The notes under the pieces are model-generated. The model did no database searches, had not been told where the DNA came from, and saw only the letters and a program-made list of their open reading frames with translations. The position numbers were made by a program, and so were the translations under genes. From Firmicutes bacterium FC7 (GTDB lineage Bacteria; Bacillota; Clostridia; Tissierellales; Tissierellaceae), in contig JAKELU010000001.1 in the NCBI GenBank assembly GCA_022760735.1, positions 477,274 to 522,162 of the forward strand: a DNA stretch of 44,889 bases, given 5' to 3'. This document shows positions 26,841 to 34,257 of this stretch, in pieces. How positions within the stretch are numbered: position 1 is the first letter of the stretch; each line of letters begins with the position of its first letter.

Positions 26841-27125
26841 TTAATCATCTTCTCTAATGATCATGTGTCTCATAATGCCGTCTGAAATTCTAGCAATTCT
26901 GTCCATTTCCTTAACTACTTCTGGAGTAGCTTCGAAGTTAATTAATACATAGTATCCTTCTGCTATGTCATCAATGTGATATGCTAGCTTTCTGATTCCC
27001 CATTCATCAACATTTGTAATGGAACCTTCATTCTCGATTATACCTTTGAATCTTTCTAATAACTGTGCTCTTTTTTCCTCTTCTAAAGTAGGTAAAAAGA
27101 TTAACATTGCTTCATATTTTCTCAT
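26841..27125 (-). CDS. rpsF: 30S ribosomal protein S6
   Basis: Partner of S18 on the 30S platform: MRKYEAMLIFLPTLEEEKRAQLLERFKGII and WGIRKLAYHIDDIAEGYYVLINFEA are typical. A GTG at 27134 is in frame but lies within the AGGAGG-containing leader; ATG 27125, 8 bases after it, is chosen (94 residues). It overlaps the untranslated lead of ssb, and starts the rpsF-ssb-rpsR operon. Confidence 0.97.
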   Translation of the reverse strand: MRKYEAMLIFLPTLEEEKRAQLLERFKGIIENEGSITNVDEWGIRKLAYHIDDIAEGYYVLINFEATPEVVKEMDRIARISDGIMRHMIIREDD

Positions 27126-27136
27126 GTGTTTCACCT

Positions 27137-27175
27137 CCTTGTGGACTTACGGCCCTATCTTTTGATAGAGCAAGG
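27137..27175 (-). promoter_or_regulatory. S6:S18-binding leader RNA of rpsF
   Basis: On the minus strand: outer stem CCTTG/CAAGG (27171-27175 with 27137-27141), inner hairpin CTCTATC-AAAA-GATAGGG (one mismatch), and a one-sided 11-base bulge CCGTAAGTCCA carrying the CCG box that S6:S18 recognises in 16S rRNA and in known rpsF leaders. The 3' side of the outer stem runs into the AGGAGG of rpsF, so binding of S6:S18 would hide the ribosome binding site. The match to the published motif is from memory. Confidence 0.75.
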
Positions 27176-27191
27176 ATTTTTACATCATGTT

Positions 27192-27220
27192 ATTATATCA
27201 TTAATATTAATGAGATGCAA
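27192..27220 (-). promoter_or_regulatory. Promoter of rpsF with a palindromic spacer
   Basis: Minus strand TTGCAT (complement of 27215-27220), 17-base spacer, consensus TATAAT (complement of 27192-27197). The spacer contains the perfect 16-base palindrome TCATTAATATTAATGA (27198-27213). Confidence 0.7.
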
Positions 27221-27236
27221 GCATGATTTTTTAGCA

Positions 27237-28295
27237 TTATTTTGGAAGGCTTATTTCTATTTCAGTTCCTTTATTCACTTCACTTTTAAGAGTGATTTTT
27301 CCTTTGTGATATTCAACTATGTGTTTTACTATGGACAAGCCTATTCCAGTACCAGTAATCTTCTTTGATCTAGATTTGTCCACCCTGTAGAATCTTTCAA
27401 ATATCCTATCCTGATCCTCTTTAGGGATGCCCATACCTGTATCTTTTACATTTATAATAGCCAACATATCTTTATTAAAAATATTTATTTCTACTTTGCC
27501 ATCAACTTTATTATATTTAATTGCATTGTCTATAAGATTGGATATTAAATCCTCAATCATGCTTGGATTTCCTTCTATAATTGTGCTTTCTCCATATAGA
27601 TTAAATTGAATGTTTCTTGATACTACACTATCTTTAAATCTAGAAACTATAGATTTTGTGATTTCATATAAATCTATATCCTCAAAAATTACTCTAGATT
27701 CTATTACTTGACCTTCAATTTTAGAGAGATTTAAAATTTGGTCGATAAGTTCTAATAATCTTGTTCCTTCCTTTAAAATTGTATTTGCAAATTTTATTGT
27801 TTCTTCTTCATCAGTAATCCCTGATGCAATCATCTCAGCATATCCATTTATTGATGTTAGAGGAGTTTTTAATTCATGGGTTACATTTGCTGTAAATTCT
27901 CTTCTATATTTTTCAGTTTTTTTAAGTTTTTCTATATATTTTTGGATTTCAACTTTTTGATATTGTATTGCCTTGACAAATGGTTCTAACTCTTCGTAAC
28001 TTGAATATGACTCTACATCCTCGCCTGATAGGATACTTTCAATTCTTTGGGTAGATATATGAATAGGCTCTAATATCCTTGCTGTCAACCTTGATGAATA
28101 GAAATATACAAGAACCAAAATTAGTACCAATATACCTATCAATGCCGGTAAAATCATTGTAAACAAGGATAATAGGCTCAACTCTTCTTTCATATTCTTA
28201 TATATATCGTAAAATAAAAAGGTTAGGACTAGAGAAGTTACTATTATGATTATTGAAGCAATAAAGATTAAGCTACGATAAATTCTTTTTTCCAT
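27237..28295 (-). CDS. phoR: Phosphate-responsive sensor histidine kinase (PhoR-like)
   Basis: Partner of the adjacent PhoP-type regulator. Two membrane helices (about 7-31 and 44-66), a HAMP-like linker, the H-box FTANVTHELKTPLTSINGYAEM with phospho-acceptor His140, an N-box DLISNLIDNAIKYN, and G boxes VKDTGMGIPKEDQDRIFERFYR and GTGIGLSIVKHIVEYH. The short loop between the helices and lack of a PAS domain fit kinases that sense through PstSCAB-PhoU rather than a ligand of their own. Last gene of the pst operon, 2 bases after phoP; no hairpin terminator is seen before rpsF, so readthrough is possible. Confidence 0.9.
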   Translation of the reverse strand: MEKRIYRSLIFIASIIIIVTSLVLTFLFYDIYKNMKEELSLLSLFTMILPALIGILVLILVLVYFYSSRLTARILEPIHISTQRIESILSGEDVESYSSYEELEPFVKAIQYQKVEIQKYIEKLKKTEKYRREFTANVTHELKTPLTSINGYAEMIASGITDEEETIKFANTILKEGTRLLELIDQILNLSKIEGQVIESRVIFEDIDLYEITKSIVSRFKDSVVSRNIQFNLYGESTIIEGNPSMIEDLISNLIDNAIKYNKVDGKVEINIFNKDMLAIINVKDTGMGIPKEDQDRIFERFYRVDKSRSKKITGTGIGLSIVKHIVEYHKGKITLKSEVNKGTEIEISLPK

Positions 28296-28297
28296 AA

Positions 28298-28966
28298 TTA
28301 TCCCTCAATTTTATATCCGACACTTCTGATAGTCTGAATAAGCTTTCCTGCTTCTCCAAGTTTTAATCTCAATGTCCTTATATGAACATCTACAGTCCTA
28401 CTTTCACCTTCAAAATCATAACCCCAAACTTCATTTAAGAGTTTTTCTCTAGATACAACTATTCCTTTATTCTTCATTAAAAAATAAAGCAATTCATATT
28501 CTTTATAGGTTAAGATTATTTCTTCATCATCAACAGTAACTTCATGCTTTTGGTTATCAATACACAACTTCCCTATACAAATTTTATCAGTAGGTTCTTT
28601 AACCTTAGTGCTTCGTCTTAAAACTGCCCTAACTCTTGATATTAACTCCATTACACCGAAAGGCTTTTCTACATAATCATCAGCACCTAAGTCTAATCCC
28701 TTAACCTTATCAAACTCGCTAGTTTTAGATGTCAACATAATAACAGGAATATTTGATGTTTTACTGTTTGACCTTAAATTTTTAAGTATGGTGTATCCGT
28801 CATCACCTGGTAACATGATATCAAGTAAAATCAGATCAGGCTCTGTATTATCATATAGAACTTCTCCACTTTCAAACCCCTTAGCTTCATATCCATTTTT
28901 CTTAAGAGCATAGATAACAAGATCTCTTATACTTTCATCATCTTCTATGCAATAAATTATAGACAT
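28298..28966 (-). CDS. phoP: PhoB/PhoP-type response regulator
   Basis: Receiver domain (1-118) with acidic pocket EDD (8-10), phospho-acceptor Asp49 in LLDIMLPGDDG, Thr in MLTSK and Lys in VEKPFG; then an OmpR-type winged helix (125-222) with REKLLNEVWGYDFEGESRTVDVHIRTLRLKLGE. Its place between phoU and a histidine kinase, and the PhoP-box-like arrays at 32142-32180 and 33177-33216, support a phosphate-starvation role. RBS AGAGGTGG before the ATG. Confidence 0.93.
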   Translation of the reverse strand: MSIIYCIEDDESIRDLVIYALKKNGYEAKGFESGEVLYDNTEPDLILLDIMLPGDDGYTILKNLRSNSKTSNIPVIMLTSKTSEFDKVKGLDLGADDYVEKPFGVMELISRVRAVLRRSTKVKEPTDKICIGKLCIDNQKHEVTVDDEEIILTYKEYELLYFLMKNKGIVVSREKLLNEVWGYDFEGESRTVDVHIRTLRLKLGEAGKLIQTIRSVGYKIEG

Positions 28967-28983
28967 TATACCACCTCTTATAT

Positions 28984-29637
28984 CTACTTAAGCCCCTTAT
29001 AGTGCTCTCCCGTAATCGCGAAATATACCCATTCTGCAATATTTTGTGAGTGATCTCCTATTCTCTCAAAATACTTAGCTATCATCAATAAGTCTATTGC
29101 CTGCTCACTATATTGAATATCTTCCCTAATTTTTTCAATTAATTCTTCTTTAATAATTTTAAATAATTCATCAACTTTATCATCATTTCTTATTACTTCT
29201 AATACTAAGTCCAAGTCCATTTTAACAAAAGCATCTATACTACCCTTTACCATTTTAATGGTTTCCTTAGCCATTTTGGGAATATGAACTAATTCCTTAA
29301 AATATTTTTCTTGCACTATTCTAATAGTTATTTCAGAAATATCTTGGGCTTGGTCACCTATTCTCTCCATATCTGTTATCATTTTTAAAGCAGATGATAT
29401 CAATCTTAGGTCTTTAGCCACGGGTTGCTGTCTTAATAATAACTTTAGACATCTTGATTCAATTTCTTTTTCCTTTTCATTTACCTCTTTATCTCCATCA
29501 ACTACTCTTTTTGCTAATTCTACATTCCTCTCAATTAGAGCAGTCACTGCAGCTTCTATAGAACTTTCTATTAAATTTCCCATTTCAATAAGATCATTAT
29601 TTAGAAGTTCTAATTGCTCTTCAAATTTATTTCTCAT
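28984..29637 (-). CDS. phoU: Phosphate transport regulator PhoU
   Basis: Six-helix, two-repeat protein that links Pst transport activity to the kinase. The paired PhoU motifs are seen as KEKEIESRCLKLLLRQQPVAKDLRLISSALKMITDMERIGDQAQDI and DKVDELFKIIKEELIEKI...LLMIAKYFERIGDHSQNIAEWV, with the two E-R-I-G-D metal-binding stretches. Length 217 is normal. It sits between pstB and phoP as usual. Confidence 0.96.
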   Translation of the reverse strand: MRNKFEEQLELLNNDLIEMGNLIESSIEAAVTALIERNVELAKRVVDGDKEVNEKEKEIESRCLKLLLRQQPVAKDLRLISSALKMITDMERIGDQAQDISEITIRIVQEKYFKELVHIPKMAKETIKMVKGSIDAFVKMDLDLVLEVIRNDDKVDELFKIIKEELIEKIREDIQYSEQAIDLLMIAKYFERIGDHSQNIAEWVYFAITGEHYKGLK

Positions 29638-29664
29638 ATAATCACCCTTTGTATAAGTATTGGT

Positions 29665-30417
29665 TTAACCAAATCTTCCTGTAATATAGTATTCAGTTCG
29701 TTTATCCTTAGGTACTGAGAATATGTCTTCTGTTTTGCCAAATTCAACTACTTCTCCTGTTAAGAAAAATGCTGTCTTATCAGAAACTCTAGTAGCTTGT
29801 TGCATATTATGAGTTACCATGACGATTGTATAATCCTTCTTTAGCTCATGAACCAAATCTTCAATCTTAGCAGTTGATATTGGGTCAAGGGCACTCGTGG
29901 GTTCATCCATAAGTAAAACTTCGGGGTCAACAGCTAATGCTCTTGCTATGCAAATTCTTTGTTGTTGCCCACCAGAAATTCTCAAGGCATTTTTCTTTAA
30001 GTCATTTTTTACTTCATTCCATATTGCTGCATTTCTAAGACTTTTCTCTACAATATCATCAAGTTTTGATTTGCTCTTTATTCCATGAGTTCTAGGACCG
30101 TAGGCTATATTGTCATATATACTCATTGGAAATGGATTAGGCTTCTGAAATACCATTCCTACTCTTTTTCTAAGTAAGTTTATATCAAAATTACTTGCAT
30201 AAATATCCTTACCATCTAATAAAATATCTCCTGTAATCTTACAACCCTCTACTAAATCGTTCATTCTATTTAAACTCTTTAATAGGGTAGACTTACCACA
30301 ACCAGAAGGACCAATAAATGCAGTAATTTCATTGGATTCTATCTCCATATTTATATTTTTTAAGGCGTGGAAATCTCCGTAATAAAGATCCATGTTCTTT
30401 ACACTAATTTTACTCAT
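29665..30417 (-). CDS. pstB: Phosphate ABC transporter ATP-binding protein
   Basis: The ATPase of the high-affinity phosphate importer. Walker [10 protein letters not shown] (36-44), Q-loop [15 protein letters not shown] (the PstB-specific NPFPMS), ABC signature RISGGQQQR, Walker [14 protein letters not shown] and switch His in VTHNMQQ. Length 250 is normal. One base separates its start from the pstA stop; RBS AGGGAGAT. Confidence 0.98.
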   Translation of the reverse strand: MSKISVKNMDLYYGDFHALKNINMEIESNEITAFIGPSGCGKSTLLKSLNRMNDLVEGCKITGDILLDGKDIYASNFDINLLRKRVGMVFQKPNPFPMSIYDNIAYGPRTHGIKSKSKLDDIVEKSLRNAAIWNEVKNDLKKNALRISGGQQQRICIARALAVDPEVLLMDEPTSALDPISTAKIEDLVHELKKDYTIVMVTHNMQQATRVSDKTAFFLTGEVVEFGKTEDIFSVPKDKRTEYYITGRFG

Positions 30418-30418
30418 T

Positions 30419-31228
30419 TTATCTCCCTTTCATCAACCTGTTACTTAGATAAGTAGACAAGCTGTTTATCATTAATACTATAATTAATAGAATAACTCCT
30501 GTTGCATATGATTCATTAACATGCATACCTTCAGTGGATAATAAATACATATGAAGGGCTAAAGTACGGCCTGATGAGAAGAATCCATTTGGAATTTTTG
30601 TAGCAGTTCCTAGTGTGTACATCAATGCAGCCGTTTCACCAACAACACGACCAATAGCTAAAATCACCCCAGATAAAATACCTGGCATAGCTACAGGAAG
30701 TACAACTCTAAATATAGTACGGAGTTTTCCAGCTCCTAGTCCAAAACTCGCTTCTCTTAGACTATCATCTACCGACATTAAAGCTTCCTCAGTAGATCTT
30801 ATGATTAAAGGTAATACCATTATGGATGCAGTTAAGGTTCCTGCTATTAATGAATATTGAAAGCCTAGTCTTATGACAAAGAATAACATTCCAAACAACC
30901 CATAAACTATTGATGGTATTCCTGACAAGGTTTCTGTTGCAATTCTAACTATCTCAACTAATTTATTCCCTTTTTTAGCATATTCAACCAAGTAAAATCC
31001 AGTAAAAACTCCAATAGGAGTTGCTATTAACAAGGTTAAGGCAACAATTAATATAGTCGTTATCATAGCTGGAAATAGTGATACATTCTCTGTTGTGTAT
31101 TTTAGACTAAATAAGGATGGAGTCAAATGTGGAATCCCTCTAAATAAAATATACCCTATTATAAAAAACAAAATTCCAAAGGTTAAGAATGCAGAGATTT
31201 TAACAGCATATCTGATTACTTTACTCAA
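30419..31228 (-). CDS. pstA: Phosphate ABC transporter permease PstA
   Basis: Six-helix permease of the importer. [11 protein letters not shown], the EAA loop [32 protein letters not shown] and [20 protein letters not shown] are the family marks. The start is TTG at 31228, overlapping the pstC stop (TTGA), with AGGAG upstream, so the two are coupled. 269 residues. Confidence 0.96.
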   Translation of the reverse strand: MSKVIRYAVKISAFLTFGILFFIIGYILFRGIPHLTPSLFSLKYTTENVSLFPAMITTILIVALTLLIATPIGVFTGFYLVEYAKKGNKLVEIVRIATETLSGIPSIVYGLFGMLFFVIRLGFQYSLIAGTLTASIMVLPLIIRSTEEALMSVDDSLREASFGLGAGKLRTIFRVVLPVAMPGILSGVILAIGRVVGETAALMYTLGTATKIPNGFFSSGRTLALHMYLLSTEGMHVNESYATGVILLIIVLMINSLSTYLSNRLMKGR

Positions 31229-32085
31229 TTTGCACTCCTCCTTTTAACTATTAAAAATGTTGCATTTATGATTAAGATAAATATAAATAATATTGCTGCT
31301 GTTGCAATTAGTGCTTCCCTATGTTGGTCTGCAGCATATGCCATTTCAATAACTATATTGGTGGTCATTGTTCTTACACCTTTTAGAATTCCCTTAGGCA
31401 TTCTAGCTTGATTTCCTGCAACTAGTATAACAGCCATGGTCTCACCTATAGCACGACCAATACCAAGGATTACAGAAGATAATATTCCTGATCTAGCAGC
31501 AGGAAGTACTACGGTCATAATAGCTCTTTCATGGGTTGCTCCAAGGCCCACACTTCCCTCATAGTAAGACTGAGGAACTGCTCTTATGGATGCCTCACTC
31601 ATACCGATAATTGTTGGAAGAATCATAATACCTAATAATATAGAAGCTGTTACTATATTCATACCAGTTCCACCAAATAAATTACGCATAATTGGAACTA
31701 TTACAGTCAGTGCAAAGAATCCATAAACTATTGATGGTATTCCTGACATTAGGTTGATACTCGGCTTCAAAACTCTATATAATTTATCACCACAAAACTT
31801 TGATAGATAAGTTGCAGTTAGAATACCTATAGGAACTCCAATTATTATAGCTCCTATTGTTACATATACTGAACCCAAAATCATAGGTAAAATCCCAAAT
31901 GATGCAGGATTATTGGAAGGTTTCCACTCCGTTCCTAATAAAAACCCTTTAACTCCATATTCAGCAATAAATGGTATACCACCAGCAAAGATAAAATAAC
32001 AAATCAAGATTATAGCCAAGATGGACATCATTGCCGAAACAATGAATATTCCCTTCATAAAGCCTTCAAAAGATTTAGATTTCAT
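31225..32085 (-). CDS. pstC: Phosphate ABC transporter permease PstC
   Basis: The second permease: [15 protein letters not shown] loop with EASIRAVPQSYYEGSVGLGATHERAIMTVVLP, and GILSSVILGIGRAIGETMAV. The frame opens at 32136, but ATG 32085 with GGAGAAGGAGAAC upstream is the likely start (286 residues, MKSKSFEGFMKG). The region between it and pstS carries a hairpin and an array of PhoP-box-like repeats, so it may have its own promoter. Confidence 0.96.
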   Translation of the reverse strand: MKSKSFEGFMKGIFIVSAMMSILAIILICYFIFAGGIPFIAEYGVKGFLLGTEWKPSNNPASFGILPMILGSVYVTIGAIIIGVPIGILTATYLSKFCGDKLYRVLKPSINLMSGIPSIVYGFFALTVIVPIMRNLFGGTGMNIVTASILLGIMILPTIIGMSEASIRAVPQSYYEGSVGLGATHERAIMTVVLPAARSGILSSVILGIGRAIGETMAVILVAGNQARMPKGILKGVRTMTTNIVIEMAYAADQHREALIATAAILFIFILIINATFLIVKRRSAN

Positions 32086-32141
32086 ATGTTCTCCTTCTCC
32101 TAAAAATATATTTCTCCAATACTTAAAACTTATCAAACCTA

Positions 32142-32180
32142 TGTAAAATCTAATATGTAGGTATGTAAAATCTATGTAAA
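32142..32180 (-). promoter_or_regulatory. Internal PhoP-box-like array between pstS and pstC
   Basis: On the minus strand the hexamer TTTACA occurs at complements of 32175-32180, 32164-32169 and 32142-32147, i.e. starts 11 and 22 bp apart, with a degenerate fourth unit in the gap. PhoP of B. subtilis binds TT(A/T)ACA-type repeats with 11-bp spacing. The array is 57 bases before the pstC start. This is a candidate second phosphate-controlled promoter inside the operon. Confidence 0.6.
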
Positions 32181-32184
32181 ATTA

Positions 32185-32226
32185 TAGACAAGTATAGCCT
32201 AGCTTTAGCTAGGCATAACTTGTCTA
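32185..32226 (-). terminator. Hairpin directly after the pstS stop codon
   Basis: Two 20-base arms (32185-32204 and 32207-32226) pair except for a 2-base internal mismatch, with a TT loop; the hairpin touches the pstS stop. It is followed on the minus strand by TAATTTTA. It may act as partial terminator or 3' stabiliser so that PstS is made in excess over the membrane parts. Confidence 0.75.
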
Positions 32227-33126
32227 CTATTCAATAGAACTCCACTCTGTTGCTTCTCCTACAAAAATTGATTTTACTTGATCTATTGTTAAATCTTCAA
32301 TTGGATTAGCGTTATTTGTTATTACTGCAATACCATCCATTGCTATTGGTTGACCAGTTAACTCTGCAAGTTCTGATTCTTTTAAATCTCTTGATGCCAT
32401 TCCTAAATCAGCTGTACCTTCTATAGCAGATTTCATTCCTGCTGATGAACCAGTAGACTGAATTTCAATTGAAACTCCTGAATGCATTCCCTCATATGCT
32501 TCTTTTAATTTTTCCATTACAGGAGTTACTGATGTTGATCCAGCTACTACTAGATTACCTTCTTGGCCAGAACCTTCATATGAAGGCAAATCAGTGCCTA
32601 CTTGAACATATCCTTCCTCAACAACTATTGCTTGACCTTCAGCACTTAGTATGAAATCCATAAAATCTTTTGCTAATGGGTCTAACTCTCCTTTATAAGC
32701 CAGATTAAAAGGTCTTGCTATTTTATATGAACCATTTTGTACATTTTCTGATGAAGCCTCAGCACCTTCTACTTTAACCGCTTTTACTGTATCATTTAAA
32801 GAACCTAGTGAAATATATCCTATAGCGTACTTATCACCAGCTACTGTTGTCATAACGGCATCCGTGCCATTTTGAATAATTGCTTCTTCATAAGTTCTAT
32901 CTACTTCATTACCATTTGCATCTTTTTCTAAAATACCAACTATTTCAACGAATGCTCCTCTTGTTCCTGAACCATCTTCTCTACTTACTACGTTAATTGT
33001 TCTGCTTGCATCAAAATCATTTGTTGGAGTTTCAGCTGATCCTTGTGGCGTATCTGTTTGTGTACATCCGATTGTAAAAATACTTATAATAATTGCGACT
33101 AAAACTAAACTAAATATTTTTTTCAT
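32227..33126 (-). CDS. pstS: Phosphate-binding lipoprotein PstS (permuted domain order)
   Basis: The high-affinity phosphate receptor of the importer. Signal peptide with lipobox TIGC (Cys21). Phosphate-contact motifs are all present but in unusual order: SREDGSGTRGAF, normally in the second half of PstS, is at 48-59, while AGSTSVTP (195-202), STGSSAG (224-230) and MASRDL (243-248), normally at the start, come last, and the protein ends at FVGEATEWSSIE where a usual PstS would continue into its second half. So the two halves are circularly permuted. I recall clostridial PstS proteins of similar order, so this is probably functional. Length 299 is normal for the family. Confidence 0.93.
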   Translation of the reverse strand: MKKIFSLVLVAIIISIFTIGCTQTDTPQGSAETPTNDFDASRTINVVSREDGSGTRGAFVEIVGILEKDANGNEVDRTYEEAIIQNGTDAVMTTVAGDKYAIGYISLGSLNDTVKAVKVEGAEASSENVQNGSYKIARPFNLAYKGELDPLAKDFMDFILSAEGQAIVVEEGYVQVGTDLPSYEGSGQEGNLVVAGSTSVTPVMEKLKEAYEGMHSGVSIEIQSTGSSAGMKSAIEGTADLGMASRDLKESELAELTGQPIAMDGIAVITNNANPIEDLTIDQVKSIFVGEATEWSSIE

Positions 33127-33161
33127 TAATTTATCTCCCTTTCAATTTAATTTACAACCTT

Positions 33162-33216
33162 AGTATAAGAATTGTTTGTTAAATCTATTCGAGGGCTTTT
33201 GTTAAATCAATGTAAA
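33162..33216 (-). promoter_or_regulatory. Candidate PhoP-controlled promoter of pstS
   Basis: Minus strand: TTTACA (complement of 33211-33216) and TTAACA (33200-33205) start 11 bp apart; a further TTAACA (33177-33182) is 23 bp on, near a two-turn phase. A TATACT -10 (33162-33167) lies 9 bases after the last. No good -35 is present, as expected for an activator-dependent promoter. Confidence 0.6.
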
Positions 33217-33225
33217 ACAATAAGA

Positions 33226-33295
33226 ACCCGAGATTCTTCACTAACATTCAGAATGACATTTCTTGTCATGCTGAGTTTAGCGAATCATCTCGGGT
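33226..33295. repeat. Imperfect palindromic repeat (ATCTCGGG type)
   Basis: Outer arms ACCCGAGAT... and ...ATCTCGGGT, with inner arms around CAGAATGACA / TGTCATGCTGA, form a roughly 70-base hairpin with a few mismatches. It lies 14 bases after the punA stop and upstream of the pstS promoter. The form matches a GTCATTCTGAG-type intergenic repeat I recall from many genomes. It could end punA transcription. Confidence 0.8.
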
Positions 33296-33309
33296 CTAAC
33301 TTCTAATTA

Positions 33310-34143
33310 CTAATTCTCTCCTATTTTCTCAATTACTTCTCCTAATAATTGTTTTAATTTCTCAGATGCCATTTCTCCAGCCTCATCTACTTCTTCTGTT
33401 GTTATTGGCTGATCTAATACACCTGCTGCCATATTAGTTACAAGGGATAGACCTAGGACCTTTATACCACAGTGGGCAGCAGTAATGGCTTCAGTTACAG
33501 TTGACATTCCTACAGTATCACCACCAAGAATTCTCATTGCACTTATCTCTGCAAGTGTTTCAAATTGAGGACCTGTTGCGTAAAAGTAAACACCTTCTTT
33601 TATATCTATATTCAAACTATAAGCACATTTCTTTGTCAAATCTCTTAATTCTCTGGTGTACATATTTGTAACATCAAAGAATCTAGGACCTAATTCAGGT
33701 ATATTTTTACCTCTAACAGGGCTAGCACCAGTTAATTTAATATGATCCCTTATTATCATTATATCTCCAGGTATATATTCCTTGTTTATAGCTCCAGCCG
33801 CATTAGTCAATATAACAGTATTTACTCCTAATAACTTAAAAACTCTTATAGGAATAGCTAGTTGTTCAAATTCATAGCCTTCATAGTAGTGAAATCTGCC
33901 TGACATGCAAACTACTTTTTTCCCTCTAAGTTCACCTAAAATTAGCTTACCTGCATGGGACTCAACTGTTGAAATTAGAAAATTTGGTATATCCTTATAA
34001 TCGATAACAATTTGATCTGTAATTTCATCAGATAAGGACCCTAAGGCTGAACCAAGTATTAGTCCAACTTCTGGTTTAAAGTCAATTTTACTTAAAATAT
34101 AATCTGCACTTTTTTTATAAAAGTCATATGTATACACTTCCAT
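33310..34143 (-). CDS. punA: Purine nucleoside phosphorylase (type I, PunA-like)
   Basis: Splits inosine and guanosine with phosphate to base and ribose 1-phosphate. It is the trimeric, PNP-I family: GLILGSALGSLSD phosphate loop, SGRFHYYEGY, NAAGAINKEYIPGDIMIIRDHI, GPQFETLAEI and VGMSTVTEAITAAHCG, and LVTNMAAGV (purine-binding Asn). Two ATGs occur in tandem; AGGAGG is 3 bases from the first (34146) and 6 from the second (34143), so the second is preferred. Length 277 is normal. It appears to stand alone; the palindrome at 33226 follows. Confidence 0.95.
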   Translation of the reverse strand: MEVYTYDFYKKSADYILSKIDFKPEVGLILGSALGSLSDEITDQIVIDYKDIPNFLISTVESHAGKLILGELRGKKVVCMSGRFHYYEGYEFEQLAIPIRVFKLLGVNTVILTNAAGAINKEYIPGDIMIIRDHIKLTGASPVRGKNIPELGPRFFDVTNMYTRELRDLTKKCAYSLNIDIKEGVYFYATGPQFETLAEISAMRILGGDTVGMSTVTEAITAAHCGIKVLGLSLVTNMAAGVLDQPITTEEVDEAGEMASEKLKQLLGEVIEKIGEN

Positions 34144-34214
34144 CATCTTCCTCCTAAGTTCTTGTTAATATTAGTATAACAAATAATCCTTTCTAATAAA
34201 AAAATTAAGAAAAA

Positions 34215-34242
34215 AGCTCAGTATACTTTCGTCTACTGAGCT
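34215..34242 (-). terminator. Terminator of the iron alcohol dehydrogenase
   Basis: Nine-bp stem AGCTCAGTA / TACTGAGCT with a 10-base loop, 15 bases past the stop, followed by TTTTTCTTAATTTTTTT on the minus strand. Confidence 0.88.
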
Positions 34243-34257
34243 AATCATATCAAATAT

